Shown: one piece after another, positions 51,828-60,853 of the stretch | How the letters are laid out: the number at the start of each line of letters is the position of its first letter | How positions within the stretch are numbered: position 1 is the first letter of the stretch | Assembly (NCBI GenBank): GCA_009360885.1 | Contig: SPEL01000003.1 | Span: forward strand, 372,001 to 436,000 | Direction of reading: 5' to 3' | Length of the DNA: 64,000 nt | From: Sphingobium sp. | Lineage (GTDB): Bacteria; Pseudomonadota; Alphaproteobacteria; Sphingomonadales; Sphingomonadaceae | Position numbers and translations under genes: made by a program | The notes under the pieces: model-generated | Seen by the model: the letters and a program-made list of their open reading frames with translations, nothing else | Told to the model about the DNA's origin: nothing | Database searches by the model: none

Positions 51828-53360
51828 TTATGCGGCTTGACTGGAGGTTTTCTGTTCGGGTTGCCAGCTCCACGGCATGAGCTCATCCCATCTGGAGGCA
51901 GGCCAGTCAGCTGCGATCTTTTCGATGACATCAGCGATATAGGCCTGCGGCTCGATGCCGTTAAGCTTGCAGGTCTCAATGACAGAATAGATGGCAGCGG
52001 CACGTTCGCCACCGGCCTTGGATCCTGCGAAGAGCCAGTTTTTCCGGCCTATGGCCACCGTACGCATGGCGCGCTCTGCAATGTTGTTATCAATCTCCGC
52101 GATCCCTTCATCGAGGAATAGCGTGAGAGCATGCCAGCGCTTGCGACCATAGATCAGCGCCTTTGCCATTGCCGATTTGGGCGACAGGCGTCGCAAGGTA
52201 TCGTCGATCACACTGCGTAACGCCTCGACTTGTGGCTTGCTATGCTCCTGCCGATGCTGGCGACGAACATCTGGCGGCTGCCCGCGAACATCTTCTTCGA
52301 TCCGGTACAGACCGGCGATGCGTTCCAGCAGATCGGTGGTCAGCGGAGTTGAGCTGGTCTGGTGCTGCTCGAATATCTTGCGGCGGAAGTGTGCCCAGCA
52401 GGCGACCTCCCTGATCCGGTTGCTGGTATAGAGCTTCTCATATCCGGCGTAGCCATCGGCCTGCAGCAGGCCTTTAAAGTCTTTGAGTTCGCTCTGCGGA
52501 TGAATGCCGCTGCGGTCCGGGGTGAATTTGTACCAGATGAGTGCCGGTGTGGTGGTACCCGATGCCCTGTCATCAACGGCATAAACCCATAATCTGGCTT
52601 GAGCCGTTTTGCCCTTGCCGGGCACCAGCATTGGAACCGGCGTATCATCGCTATGGATCTTTGCCGCTTTGAGGCCTTCTTCGCGAATGCGGGTGACAAT
52701 GGGATCAAGCAGACGAGAGGCTTGTCCCGCCCATCCGGCCAATGTGGAGCGATCGATATCGATGCCCTGCGCGGCCATCATCTCTGCCTGACGATAGAGC
52801 GGCAGGTGATGATCGAACTTGGATACAACGACATGGGCCAGTGTGGCAAAGGTCGCCTTGCCGCGCGTTATGGCCTTAACTGCAGCGGGTGCCTGAACGA
52901 TCTTCTCACAACTCCGGCAGCTATATTTAGGCCGCACGGTGCGGATAACGCGCCACTGCACCGGCAGGGCATCAAGCATCTCGTCGCTATCCTGCCCCAA
53001 GGGGCGCAGATCACCACCGCAGTCCGGACAGGTGCAGGGGCCACATTCCGGTTCAATCCGGCGCTCTTCGCGGGGCAGATGATCCGGCAGGCTGCGCACG
53101 GGTGTCGAGCGCGGGGCCGGATCGCTTGGTAACACGGGAACATGGGATAGCTCAGCTTCACCTTCGAGTTCTTCCAGCGACAGTTCCAGTTGCTCGATCT
53201 GCAAAGAGAGCCTCTCGGAGGACTGCCCGAAGGTCTGCCGCCGCAACTGCGCCAGTTGCACGCGCAGGGTCTCGATCAGCGTGTCACGGGCGGCAAGAGC
53301 CGCCTGCAACTGTGCGATCAGGGCATCTTTATCAAGAGAAGAAACAGCAATATCAGACAC
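51828..53360 (-). CDS. tnpC: IS66 transposase TnpC (copy 1)
   Basis: A 510-aa DDE transposase. An N-terminal leucine-rich coiled coil (QLRRQTFGQSSERLSLQIEQLELSLEELEGE) is followed by the zf-IS66 Cys cluster (CGPCTCPDCGGDL, CRSCEK) and the catalytic domain (KIHSDDTPVPMLVPGKGKT; ADGYAGYEKLY; the final Glu in NNIAERAMR). It ends in the IS66 C-terminal region. Intact and about full length. Confidence 0.93.
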   Translation of the reverse strand: MSDIAVSSLDKDALIAQLQAALAARDTLIETLRVQLAQLRRQTFGQSSERLSLQIEQLELSLEELEGEAELSHVPVLPSDPAPRSTPVRSLPDHLPREERRIEPECGPCTCPDCGGDLRPLGQDSDEMLDALPVQWRVIRTVRPKYSCRSCEKIVQAPAAVKAITRGKATFATLAHVVVSKFDHHLPLYRQAEMMAAQGIDIDRSTLAGWAGQASRLLDPIVTRIREEGLKAAKIHSDDTPVPMLVPGKGKTAQARLWVYAVDDRASGTTTPALIWYKFTPDRSGIHPQSELKDFKGLLQADGYAGYEKLYTSNRIREVACWAHFRRKIFEQHQTSSTPLTTDLLERIAGLYRIEEDVRGQPPDVRRQHRQEHSKPQVEALRSVIDDTLRRLSPKSAMAKALIYGRKRWHALTLFLDEGIAEIDNNIAERAMRTVAIGRKNWLFAGSKAGGERAAAIYSVIETCKLNGIEPQAYIADVIEKIAADWPASRWDELMPWSWQPEQKTSSQAA

Positions 53361-53420
53361 CGTTATCTTATAGCGATGGCCATAGGGAAACGCTATGAAA
53401 AGCGCAGAAAAACAGTGCTT

Positions 53421-53768
53421 TTATCCCACCAAAGCAGGTCTGTCGGAACGCTCTGGCCGACGCCAGTCTATCCCCTCTATCAGCATGGAAAGCTGGGCAC
53501 CTGACAGGCTGACCTTGCCAGTCCCCGTAATGGGCCAGACAAACCGTCCTCGGTCCATGCGCTTGGAGAACAGGCAGAAACCTTGTCCATCATACCAGAG
53601 CAGCTTGATCAGATCACCTCGCTTGCCCCTGAAGGCAAACAGCGCCCCGCTATGGGGATTAATGGTCAAAACTTCCTGCGCCAGCACCGCAAGGCCGTTA
53701 ATCCCCTTTCGCATGTCGGTGGTGCCGCAGGCCAAATATATCCGCGCTGATGGTGGTAGCGATATCAT
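53421..53768 (-). CDS. tnpB: IS66 TnpB (Orf2) accessory protein (copy 1)
   Basis: A 115-aa protein with the family core RIYLACGTTDMRKGINGLAVLAQEVL and FAFRGKRGDLIKLLWYDGQGFCLFSKRMDRGRF. Needed for IS66 transposition although its exact action is not known. Overlaps tnpA by 4 nt. Confidence 0.93.
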   Translation of the reverse strand: MISLPPSARIYLACGTTDMRKGINGLAVLAQEVLTINPHSGALFAFRGKRGDLIKLLWYDGQGFCLFSKRMDRGRFVWPITGTGKVSLSGAQLSMLIEGIDWRRPERSDRPALVG

Positions 53769-54226
53769 CGCGTCAGAACAGACATGACCCGAGACAGGGC
53801 ATCGGCATCAATCAGGCTGTCCACGGTCAGCTTTATGCCGGAAGGAAGCTCGATACCGATCACGCTGCTGACGGGGGAAGATGATGCTGTAGGTAAAGCT
53901 GCTATGTTACCGATCTGCACTTCGGCAAAGGCGGGACTTGCCTGTGTGCGAAGGCCGGTCAACTCACCTGACATGGCCTGACGACGCCATGTATAGATCT
54001 GACCACTACCAACCATATGCCGTTCGCAGGCCCCACGAACAGAGCCATCCGGACCAAAGGCATCCCGCAAGATCACCAGCTTCTGGTCCATCGTCCAGCG
54101 ACGTCGGCCGCCAACAATCTCTATACGAGTAGTCATATGACCACTCGTATGACTACTCGCTCCGCTAATCGCTGAAATCTCGTTATCGCCAGGCATCAAC
54201 CACCCCTTCCAAAGGGCGATAATCAA
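53765..54226 (-). CDS. tnpA: IS66 TnpA (Orf1) accessory protein (copy 1)
   Basis: A 153-aa protein with an HTH (RRRWTMDQKLVILRDAFGPDGSVRGACERHMVGSGQIYTWRRQ), typical of IS66 Orf1. A start at the ATG within MPGDNEISA (about 54196) is also possible and more usual. A short inverted motif (CATATGACTACTCG-like) lies in its early coding part. Confidence 0.88.
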   Translation of the reverse strand: MIIALWKGWLMPGDNEISAISGASSHTSGHMTTRIEIVGGRRRWTMDQKLVILRDAFGPDGSVRGACERHMVGSGQIYTWRRQAMSGELTGLRTQASPAFAEVQIGNIAALPTASSSPVSSVIGIELPSGIKLTVDSLIDADALSRVMSVLTR

Positions 54227-54271
54227 ACCCGCAAAACAACTATCCGCAAGGCGGCCTACAGAACACGCTTA

Positions 54272-55086
54272 CGTGTAGTGGCACCCGACGCCCGGTCGTC
54301 AACCGCATAAACCCATAATCTGGCTTGGGCCGTTTTGCCCTTACCGGGCACCAGCATCGGGACGGGCGTATCATCGCTATGAATCTTTGCCGCTTTGAGG
54401 CCTTCTTCGCGGATACGGGTGACAATCGGATCAAGCAGGCGGGAAGCTTGCGCCGCCCATCCGGCTAATGTGGAGCGATCGATATCGATGCCCTGCGTCG
54501 CCATCATCTCTGCCTGACGATAGAGCGGCAGGTGATGATCGAACTTGGAGACGACCACATGGGCCAGCGTGGCAAAAGTCGCCTTGCCGCGGGTGATCGC
54601 TTTAACGGGCGTGGGTGCCTGAACTATCTTCTCAAAACTCCGGCAGCTATATTTAGTCCGTAGGGTGCGGATAACGCGCCATTGCACTGGCAGGGCATCA
54701 AGCATCTCGTCGCTATCCTGCCCCAGGGGTCGCAGGTCACCACCGCAGTCCGGGCAGGTACAGGGGCCACATTCCGGTTCGATCCGGCGGTCTTCGCGGG
54801 GCAGATGATCCGGCAGGCTGCGCACGGGTGTCGAGCGTTCTGATGGCTCCGCGACGGTCGGGACACCATCGGCAATCGTAGCTTCGCCTTCCAGTTCTTC
54901 CAGCGACAGTTCCAGTTGCTCGATCTGCAAGGAAAGCTTCTCGGAGGACTGCCCGAAGATCTGCCGCCGCAACTGCGCCAGTTGCACGCGCAGGGTCTCG
55001 ATCAGCGTGTCACGGGCGGCAAGAGCCGCCTGTAACTTGGCAATCAGAGCATCTTTGTCGAGGGAAGAAAGGGCAATGTTGGACAC
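54272..55086 (-). pseudogene. Interrupted IS66 tnpC, N-terminal part (copy 2)
   Basis: Encodes the first 270 or so residues of a second TnpC, about 90% alike copy 1 by eye (zf-IS66 cluster present, though CRSFEK replaces CRSCEK). It breaks at the copy-1 insertion point, next to the target duplication. The short distal piece is at 51728-51802; the remainder of the gene and the far end of this element are missing. Confidence 0.88.
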
Positions 55087-55146
55087 GGCTATCTTATAGC
55101 GATGACCATAAGAAAACGCTACAAAAAGCGCAGAAAAACAGTGCTT

Positions 55147-55494
55147 TTATCCCGCCAGAACAGGACGGTCAGAACGCTCTGGCCGTCGCCAGTCTATCCC
55201 CTCTATCAGCATCGAAAGCTGGGCACCCGACAGGCTGACCTTGCCAGTCCCCGTTACCGGCCAAATGAACCGCCCTCGGTCCATGCGCTTGGAGAACAGG
55301 CAGAAACCCTGTCCATCATACCAGAGCAGTTTGATGAGGTCGCCCCGCTTGCCCCTGAAGGCAAACAACGCTCCGTTATGGGGGTTAATGCTCAGCACCT
55401 CCTGCGCCAGCACCGCAAGGCCGTTAATCCCTTTGCGCATGTCCGTGGTGCCGCAGGCCAGATATATCCGCGCTAATGGTGGTAATGATATCAT
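55147..55494 (-). CDS. tnpB: IS66 TnpB (copy 2)
   Basis: A 115-aa protein nearly identical to the copy-1 TnpB (for example RIYLACGTTDMRKGINGLAV). The gene is intact, but its element lacks a functional tnpC and one end. Overlaps tnpA by 4 nt. Confidence 0.92.
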   Translation of the reverse strand: MISLPPLARIYLACGTTDMRKGINGLAVLAQEVLSINPHNGALFAFRGKRGDLIKLLWYDGQGFCLFSKRMDRGRFIWPVTGTGKVSLSGAQLSMLIEGIDWRRPERSDRPVLAG

Positions 55495-55952
55495 CGCGTC
55501 AGAACAGACATGACCCGCGACAGGGCGCCGGCATCAACCAGACTGTCCACGGTCAGCTTTATGCCGGAAGGAAGCTCGATACCGATCAAACCTGATGGAT
55601 GTGTCTGATATGAAACAGTCATATCGTCCAGTCGCACTTCAGCAAAATCCGGCTGCATCGCTGGCGTTACACCGGCCAGTTCTCCCGAAAACGCCTGACG
55701 GCGCCATGTGTAAATCTGGCCATTGCCGATATTATGTTGCCTGCACGCGTCCCTTACAGACCCGCCCGGACCAAAGGCGTCCCGCAAGATCACCAGCTTC
55801 TGATCCACCGTCCAGCGGCGACGGCCACCAACTACCTCAACGTGAGAGGTCATATGACTACTCGTATGACCTCTCACACTATTAATCACTGAAATCTCGT
55901 TATCGCCAGGCATCAGCCACCCCATCCAAAGGGTGGCAATCAAACCCGCCAA
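55491..55952 (-). CDS. tnpA: IS66 TnpA (copy 2)
   Basis: A 153-aa HTH accessory protein, similar to copy 1 in the first 100 residues (RRRWTVDQKLVILRDAFGPGGSVRDACRQH) but diverged in the linker. Intact. The outer end of copy 2, CAGAACTCGCTTAC (55976-55989), lies just upstream. Confidence 0.88.
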   Translation of the reverse strand: MAGLIATLWMGWLMPGDNEISVINSVRGHTSSHMTSHVEVVGGRRRWTVDQKLVILRDAFGPGGSVRDACRQHNIGNGQIYTWRRQAFSGELAGVTPAMQPDFAEVRLDDMTVSYQTHPSGLIGIELPSGIKLTVDSLVDAGALSRVMSVLTR

Positions 55953-55989
55953 GCAACTATCCGCAAGGCGTCCTGCAGAACTCGCTTAC

Positions 55990-56465
55990 CGCGAGACTGT
56001 GTATGGAGGAAGCAGAAAGGAATTGGTCGGAAAGGGAGCAGGCCGAAAAAACAACGCAGGGTTGCGCGATTTTCGCGAAGCACTGATGTCGAAGCCGCCT
56101 GCACCGGCTGTACGCTAAGGGAGAGGCATATCTCTTCTGAGCCATCGCCCGTCGACGATATCTTCATCCTGCGCACTCCGCTTGGAGATCGCATTCTCGA
56201 TCCGGGAGCCACGTCGGAACCGGCCCTGCTACAGGCGGTCGATGGGCTGCTCGACAACGTAGCGCGCGCCGATGCTTTCCTGTGGCTGGCACAGTGGGCA
56301 GACTCGACGCCCGTCCAGACCGCGCTTGTCCGCTTGCTTGAACGCGAAGACGAATGTCCCACAACTCCGCGTTCGCTGCTGGCAGCAGCCGACCAGATTA
56401 CGATGCAGCACTGGGAATGCTCGGGATCGAACGCAAGCGTGCGCGCGGCCGTGTCTAGAGTGTAG
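55990..56465 (+). pseudogene. Remnant of a plus-strand gene cut by IS66 copy 2
   Basis: The frame ending at TAG 56463-56465 reads like real protein in its middle (LLQAVDGLLDNVARADAFLWL, then TALVRLLEREDECP and RSLLAAADQIT), but no ATG opens it after the IS66 end and its first 40 residues are poor. A second plus-strand frame ends at 56118 (ALMSKPPAPAVR). These probably are 3' parts of two genes whose upstream portion was displaced by IS66. Families are not recognised. Confidence 0.35.
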
Positions 56466-56965
56466 TCACCGAGCTGTTGAACCGCGACGATGCTGATCGC
56501 GGCCAACTCCTGCCGCCGGTCCTCTGGCGCATCTTTCATTTGGCGAGCAATCGCCGTGATCAGCGGAGCGCGGATAACATCTTCGGCCGATTGGAGATCG
56601 GTGAAAGCCGCAATTAGGCGATCCCACTCCGCATCGCTTTCACATGCTACCTGCCCCAGCGCGTTGATGCTGGCCTGCCTTTCCATCTCGGTCTCGCCAG
56701 CCAGAAAAGCATAAGACTGGTCCAAGAAATAAGTCCGATCGACCAGCACGCCCTGCTTGATCGCGATCGTCAGAAACCGATCTGCGTCGGGAACCTTGCG
56801 GTCGATGAGATCAAGAAGCTCGCGCGGGCGTGTCGGGTCGGCACCACACCATTTTGAGAACTCTTCGACCGGCATACCGGCTGCCATGTCTTGTCCCGCA
56901 GTTTCGATAAGGATTTGGACAGTGTGGAGAATTGCTTCCGCGGAGGGCTGCAATCGGCTGATCAA
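56460..56965 (-). CDS. Helical protein of unknown function, 3' end unclear
   Basis: About 168 well-composed residues (MISRLQPSAEAILHTVQILI to ARTLAFDPEHS), helical and HEAT-like in feel. The frame stays open to 55940, but from about 56455 downwards composition becomes Ser/Arg-rich and looks like the antisense of the plus-strand remnant. The true 3' end is therefore probably lost or shifted by rearrangement. It follows the 66-aa gene on the same strand. Confidence 0.4.
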
Positions 56966-56998
56966 CGCTCGATAGACCTGTTGTCCGCCCCAAAAAAC

Positions 56999-57199
56999 CT
57001 AGCCCTGAAACAGCAATATGGTCTCATGCGTAACAATGGCGAGAATGTCGATTTTGCCCGAGTTATGGAGGTCGACCAATGCCTGCATGGTTGGATCGGT
57101 GTCATCCAGCCAACGCCGACCATAAACATGGAACACGGCATGAAGCAGCGTGCCATTGGCAGCATGGGCGAGGATTTCCGCTCTGATCACCGCGCTCAT
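56999..57199 (-). CDS. Small 66-aa protein coupled to the DUF4238 gene
   Basis: MSAVIRAEILAHAANGTLLH and IDILAIVTHETILLFQG show a compact alpha/beta composition. The ATG overlaps the DUF4238 stop (ATGA), which supports it as a real gene. No family is recognised. Confidence 0.5.
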   Translation of the reverse strand: MSAVIRAEILAHAANGTLLHAVFHVYGRRWLDDTDPTMQALVDLHNSGKIDILAIVTHETILLFQG

Positions 57200-58053
57200 G
57201 ACGCCACACTTTCGGATCGGATGGACTTTGCGAAATCTCGTTCCGCGTCGAAGCTGTTGCGGCTCGAGAACAGAAAACGCGTCGCCATGAAGACCTGTCC
57301 GCTATTCTCGCTTTCCACCATCCCGCGATCGATCTCGACTGGAGATAGTCTATCGGCATACCGATCAAGCTGAGTCCAAGGCGCTTCGTCGGGATGACAA
57401 TAGAGAATGAGGTCGGTCGCCATGGCGAAGCCCAAATAGGTGCCCGGCGTGTAGATTCCTGCCCGCAGCCAGCGCCGGTTGTCGGCGCTGCGAAACGTCA
57501 CAGGATTGTCGGATGTCACAAAGGGCGTTGATGTGTCGTTGCGGGCGAACAGCCAGTGTGATTTCCGAATACGGTCCGACAGCGTGTTTACCAACTCCTC
57601 GTCCCAGAGCAGTTCGGTGTGCAAGCGGCGCGCTTCGTCAGGCGTCGGCATCGTGCCGCTGTCGGCATGGGCCAACCGTGCGAGAATGTTGCGAGTGTCG
57701 GCAGTCCGGAGATACTGGATCGCGAGGAACAGCGACACGATCTCACGATTGACCTGCGGGATCGGCACCTGATCCAGGGCGTCCATATCGCGAAGCCAAT
57801 CGATCCACTGCCCTGTGATGATTGCTACCTCGCCTTCTATAGAAGCCAGTTGCCGCTCCATCTCCAGCGCGTCATGGCCATCGATCTCATACTGGGTGAG
57901 CCGGTAGAATTGCGTCTCCGCTGCGACCGAGTTGGTCTTCGCCCGAAATACGCGATCATCATCTCGATCCCAAACCCACAGTCTCTGCGTAGCATCGGCG
58001 AAGCGCCGAAGGTGAAACTGCGGTACATAATGGTGGAGCTTGGGAGCGTTCAT
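57196..58053 (-). CDS. DUF4238-family protein
   Basis: A 285-aa protein opening KLHHYVPQFHLRRFADATQRLWVWDRD, the DUF4238 signature, with the later conserved FVTSDNPVTFRS motif near 175. The domain is frequent in defence islands and mobile DNA, and its function is unknown; His/Asp-rich N-terminal motifs suggest an enzyme. It overlaps the upstream 99-aa gene by 4 nt and the 66-aa gene downstream. Confidence 0.85.
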   Translation of the reverse strand: MNAPKLHHYVPQFHLRRFADATQRLWVWDRDDDRVFRAKTNSVAAETQFYRLTQYEIDGHDALEMERQLASIEGEVAIITGQWIDWLRDMDALDQVPIPQVNREIVSLFLAIQYLRTADTRNILARLAHADSGTMPTPDEARRLHTELLWDEELVNTLSDRIRKSHWLFARNDTSTPFVTSDNPVTFRSADNRRWLRAGIYTPGTYLGFAMATDLILYCHPDEAPWTQLDRYADRLSPVEIDRGMVESENSGQVFMATRFLFSSRNSFDAERDFAKSIRSESVAS

Positions 58054-58349
58054 CTCCGGTCATATCGACTGCGAGCGGCAAAGCTCAACTGGCCGTAGGG
58101 ATCAACAATCAAAATCTTCCGGACGCCCGTTTCACCAGCACGCGCGTGCGCCCGGTGCATGACGTCGCCCGCGGGAAATTCGAACCCGCTGAATCGGCGT
58201 GGCTCGAGCTTGTCCGCGCTTACCGGGCCAACTTCGTCCATATCGAGATCAGCCAAGATGGCGTCCCCAATCGGTGCGCGTCCAACATGGACCAAAAAGA
58301 AGCGCTCGCCTTCGTCGATCTTAGCCGCGTCGTAAATAAGTTCAGCCAC
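58050..58349 (-). CDS. 99-aa protein at the head of the DUF4238 operon
   Basis: MAELIYDAAKIDEGERFFLV and ADLDMDEVGPVSADKLEPRR indicate an acidic, soluble protein. The stop overlaps the DUF4238 start (ATGA). It is not recognised. Good composition and coupling make it a likely real gene. Confidence 0.5.
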   Translation of the reverse strand: MAELIYDAAKIDEGERFFLVHVGRAPIGDAILADLDMDEVGPVSADKLEPRRFSGFEFPAGDVMHRAHARAGETGVRKILIVDPYGQLSFAARSRYDRR

Positions 58350-58779
58350 CTTGCCCCCAATCTGAAGGAACGAAGATAGAACATTTCTGGGGTCAAGGAA
58401 AGGATTTAGCTACATCGAAAGTCGGAAGCATCCAAAGTCGTCGGCGTTCAAGGCGGCGATTTGGGCGCCGATGTCGTAGATGCACTCACCTTCGCGGGGA
58501 GAACAGAAGTTTGATTCTTCTAGCACCTTGGATTGCGCAGCAGCCAGATTCAATGTCCGATTCTGAGATGGAAAATTTTGACCCTAGACGTCTTGGAAGG
58601 GTCGAACCCCAAGCCGACACCAACGCATTGGAATGTCCGCTATCCTGTTTTCGCGGCTGTGAAGCTGCCTTTCCGGATTGTCCGCAATTTCCGTCGTTCA
58701 AGATAGCCAACGACTGGGAGAAAGGTGTGCATATTTCAGAGCCCTACATTAACCTCTGAACGGCAGCCCTGTTGGCAGT
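58350..58779. other. Stretch without a convincing gene
   Basis: About 430 bp. It contains AATGTCCGCTATCC with a following TTCCGGATTGTCCG (58632-58682), similar to a motif at 40814-40860. A promoter for the DUF4238 operon is expected near 58360-58420 but no clear boxes were found. Confidence 0.35.
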
Positions 58780-59076
58780 TCAGGATGGGAAGAGGATCGC
58801 GCTATAGTTTTGGGCGCCATGAAGAATGTGAATGATGAACACTTTTTCTCGTTCGACCTTATAGAATATCAGATAATCCTTATGAACACGTCGTCGGATA
58901 CCGGTCGCCTCATAGCGCGGAACGAGCGGGAAGCGTTCCGGCATATCAGCCAGCCCCAGGCACTTTGAACGCAGCTCAGACAAAAAGCTCAGCGCTCGTA
59001 CCGGATTGTCACGTGCGATGTAGTCGCCAATTGCTTCAAGATCATATTCAGCCTCAGCCGTCAGATGCACAATCAT
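58780..59076 (-). CDS. parE: ParE/RelE-family toxin
   Basis: A 98-aa toxin of the ParE group (VHLTAEAEYDLEAIGDYIARDNPVRA, and the closing IRRRVHKDYLIFYKVEREKVFIIHILHG). ParE-type proteins inhibit gyrase; RelE-type cut mRNA; the sequence resembles ParE more. The ATG overlaps the antitoxin stop (ATGA). Confidence 0.88.
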   Translation of the reverse strand: MIVHLTAEAEYDLEAIGDYIARDNPVRALSFLSELRSKCLGLADMPERFPLVPRYEATGIRRRVHKDYLIFYKVEREKVFIIHILHGAQNYSAILFPS

Positions 59077-59330
59077 TTATCGGCATCACCCAGCGCACGA
59101 TATTTCGCTTCCAACCGATCAAAGACCCCTTCGGCTAAGGCGGTGCGACCAGCATCAGCATCGGCAAGGCCTCGTGCGATTGAGGCGTCCAGAGCGGACA
59201 GACGGGTTTCCCGATCATGGATCAATCGGACGCCTTCACGCAAAACCTCACTTTTCGAATTATAGCGCCCAGTTGCAACGAGACTTGAGACGAATTGCTC
59301 AAGCTGCAATCCGAGATCTGCACTGATCAT
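59073..59330 (-). CDS. parD: ParD-family antitoxin
   Basis: About 85 aa with the RHH start ISADLGLQLEQFVSSLVATGRYNSKSEVLREGVRLI and a C-terminal toxin-binding part. The start at 59330 follows a strong AGGAGGT site; the longer frame upstream is not conserved. The pair probably stabilises the mobile segment. Confidence 0.9.
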   Translation of the reverse strand: MISADLGLQLEQFVSSLVATGRYNSKSEVLREGVRLIHDRETRLSALDASIARGLADADAGRTALAEGVFDRLEAKYRALGDADK

Positions 59331-59494
59331 AGCCTTACCTCCTATTATGGTAGAGCATAGCGCCTTATCAACAGTTGATAAAGTGAAAATGATAGAGCAC
59401 CGACCACAGGCCTTCGTCCGCATCCATCACCTACCCTTACGCATAACGAACGTCGGGGTTCAAGGAATTCAATCCGTAACTGCCTAAACGTATG
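59331..59494. other. Promoter side of parDE and start of the right repeat
   Basis: The stretch upstream of parD contains CAACAGTTGATAAAG (59370-59384), with a small CAACTGTTG-like dyad that could be a ParD operator. The right 137-bp repeat begins at 59476. Confidence 0.3.
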
Positions 59495-59612
59495 TCATAG
59501 CATTTTAAGGTATTCAACGACGACAATCAGCGACGTGATACGGAGCAATGCGGTCCTAGCGTAGTAAAAGCGACGTTTCATATTCATCTGTTTCGTCTGC
59601 CTTGGGGCACCA
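59476..59612. repeat. Right copy of the 137-bp imperfect direct repeat
   Basis: Gapless match to 41369-41505. After it the sequence moves directly into the upstream region of the integrase remnant, which suggests an association of this repeat with integrase-proximal ends. Confidence 0.75.
59495..59587 (-). CDS. Candidate 30-aa peptide inside the right repeat
   Basis: ATG to TGA, peptide starting MNMKRRFYYARTALLRITSL and ending VEYLKML. The basic start plus hydrophobic middle would suit a small membrane peptide. Homologous to the frame at 41388-41480; about half of the changed codons keep the residue or its character. Confidence 0.3.
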   Translation of the reverse strand: MNMKRRFYYARTALLRITSLIVVVEYLKML

Positions 59613-59702
59613 TTTGTTCTAAGACTTTGAAAGCTTTAGAAATAGTTGGAATTAAAGGCTTTTTTACAACCGTCTGGTACAAACGTACGAGGACGAAAGC
59701 CA

Positions 59703-60696
<994 letters not shown>

Positions 60697-60721
60697 AGGC
60701 ACGAAAATCCAACATCAAACA

Positions 60722-60757
60722 GCCGTCGCCCTCATCATGGGGCGGCGGTTTCTTTTT
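60722..60757 (+). terminator. Rho-independent terminator after the czcA fragment
   Basis: CCGTCGCCC and GGGCGGCGG form a 9-bp GC-rich stem (one G-T pair) with an 8-nt loop, followed by TTTCTTTTT. Confidence 0.8.
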
Positions 60758-60853
60758 GTTTCATCTTGTTGCAGCGCCGCATGCGCCCTTGATTTCATCG
60801 CAAAACATGGGGACAAACAGGGGAACTGCCCCGCAACCAACTAAAGAACGGAA

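Larger units (their letters stand above)
51803..54271 (-). mobile_element. Complete IS66-family element (copy 1)
   Basis: Ends are GTAAGCGTGTTCTG (51803-51816) and its exact complement (54258-54271), an IS66-type terminal inverted repeat. The element of 2469 bp is bounded by an 8-bp direct repeat GTGTAGTG (51795-51802 and 54272-54279), the target duplication expected for IS66. It carries intact tnpA, tnpB and tnpC and sits inside another IS66 copy. Confidence 0.92.
54272..55989 (-). mobile_element. Truncated, interrupted IS66 element (copy 2)
   Basis: One end is intact at 55976-55989 (complement of GTAAGCGAGTTCTG). The other end is lost; the element continues only as the 75-bp piece at 51728-51802. 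It was already resident when copy 1 inserted, because the 8-bp duplication consists of copy-2 sequence. Confidence 0.85.

Noticed and set aside
54258..54279. Reading the tnpC of IS66 copy 2 as an intact shorter transposase ending at 54256
   Set aside because: The last codons come from the end of inserted copy 1, and the missing part of the gene is found at 51728-51802.
41388..59587. The 137-bp repeats considered as recent attL/attR of the serine recombinase
   Set aside because: About 14% divergence is too high for recent attachment-site duplication, and no short identical core at the ends could be tied to the recombinase.
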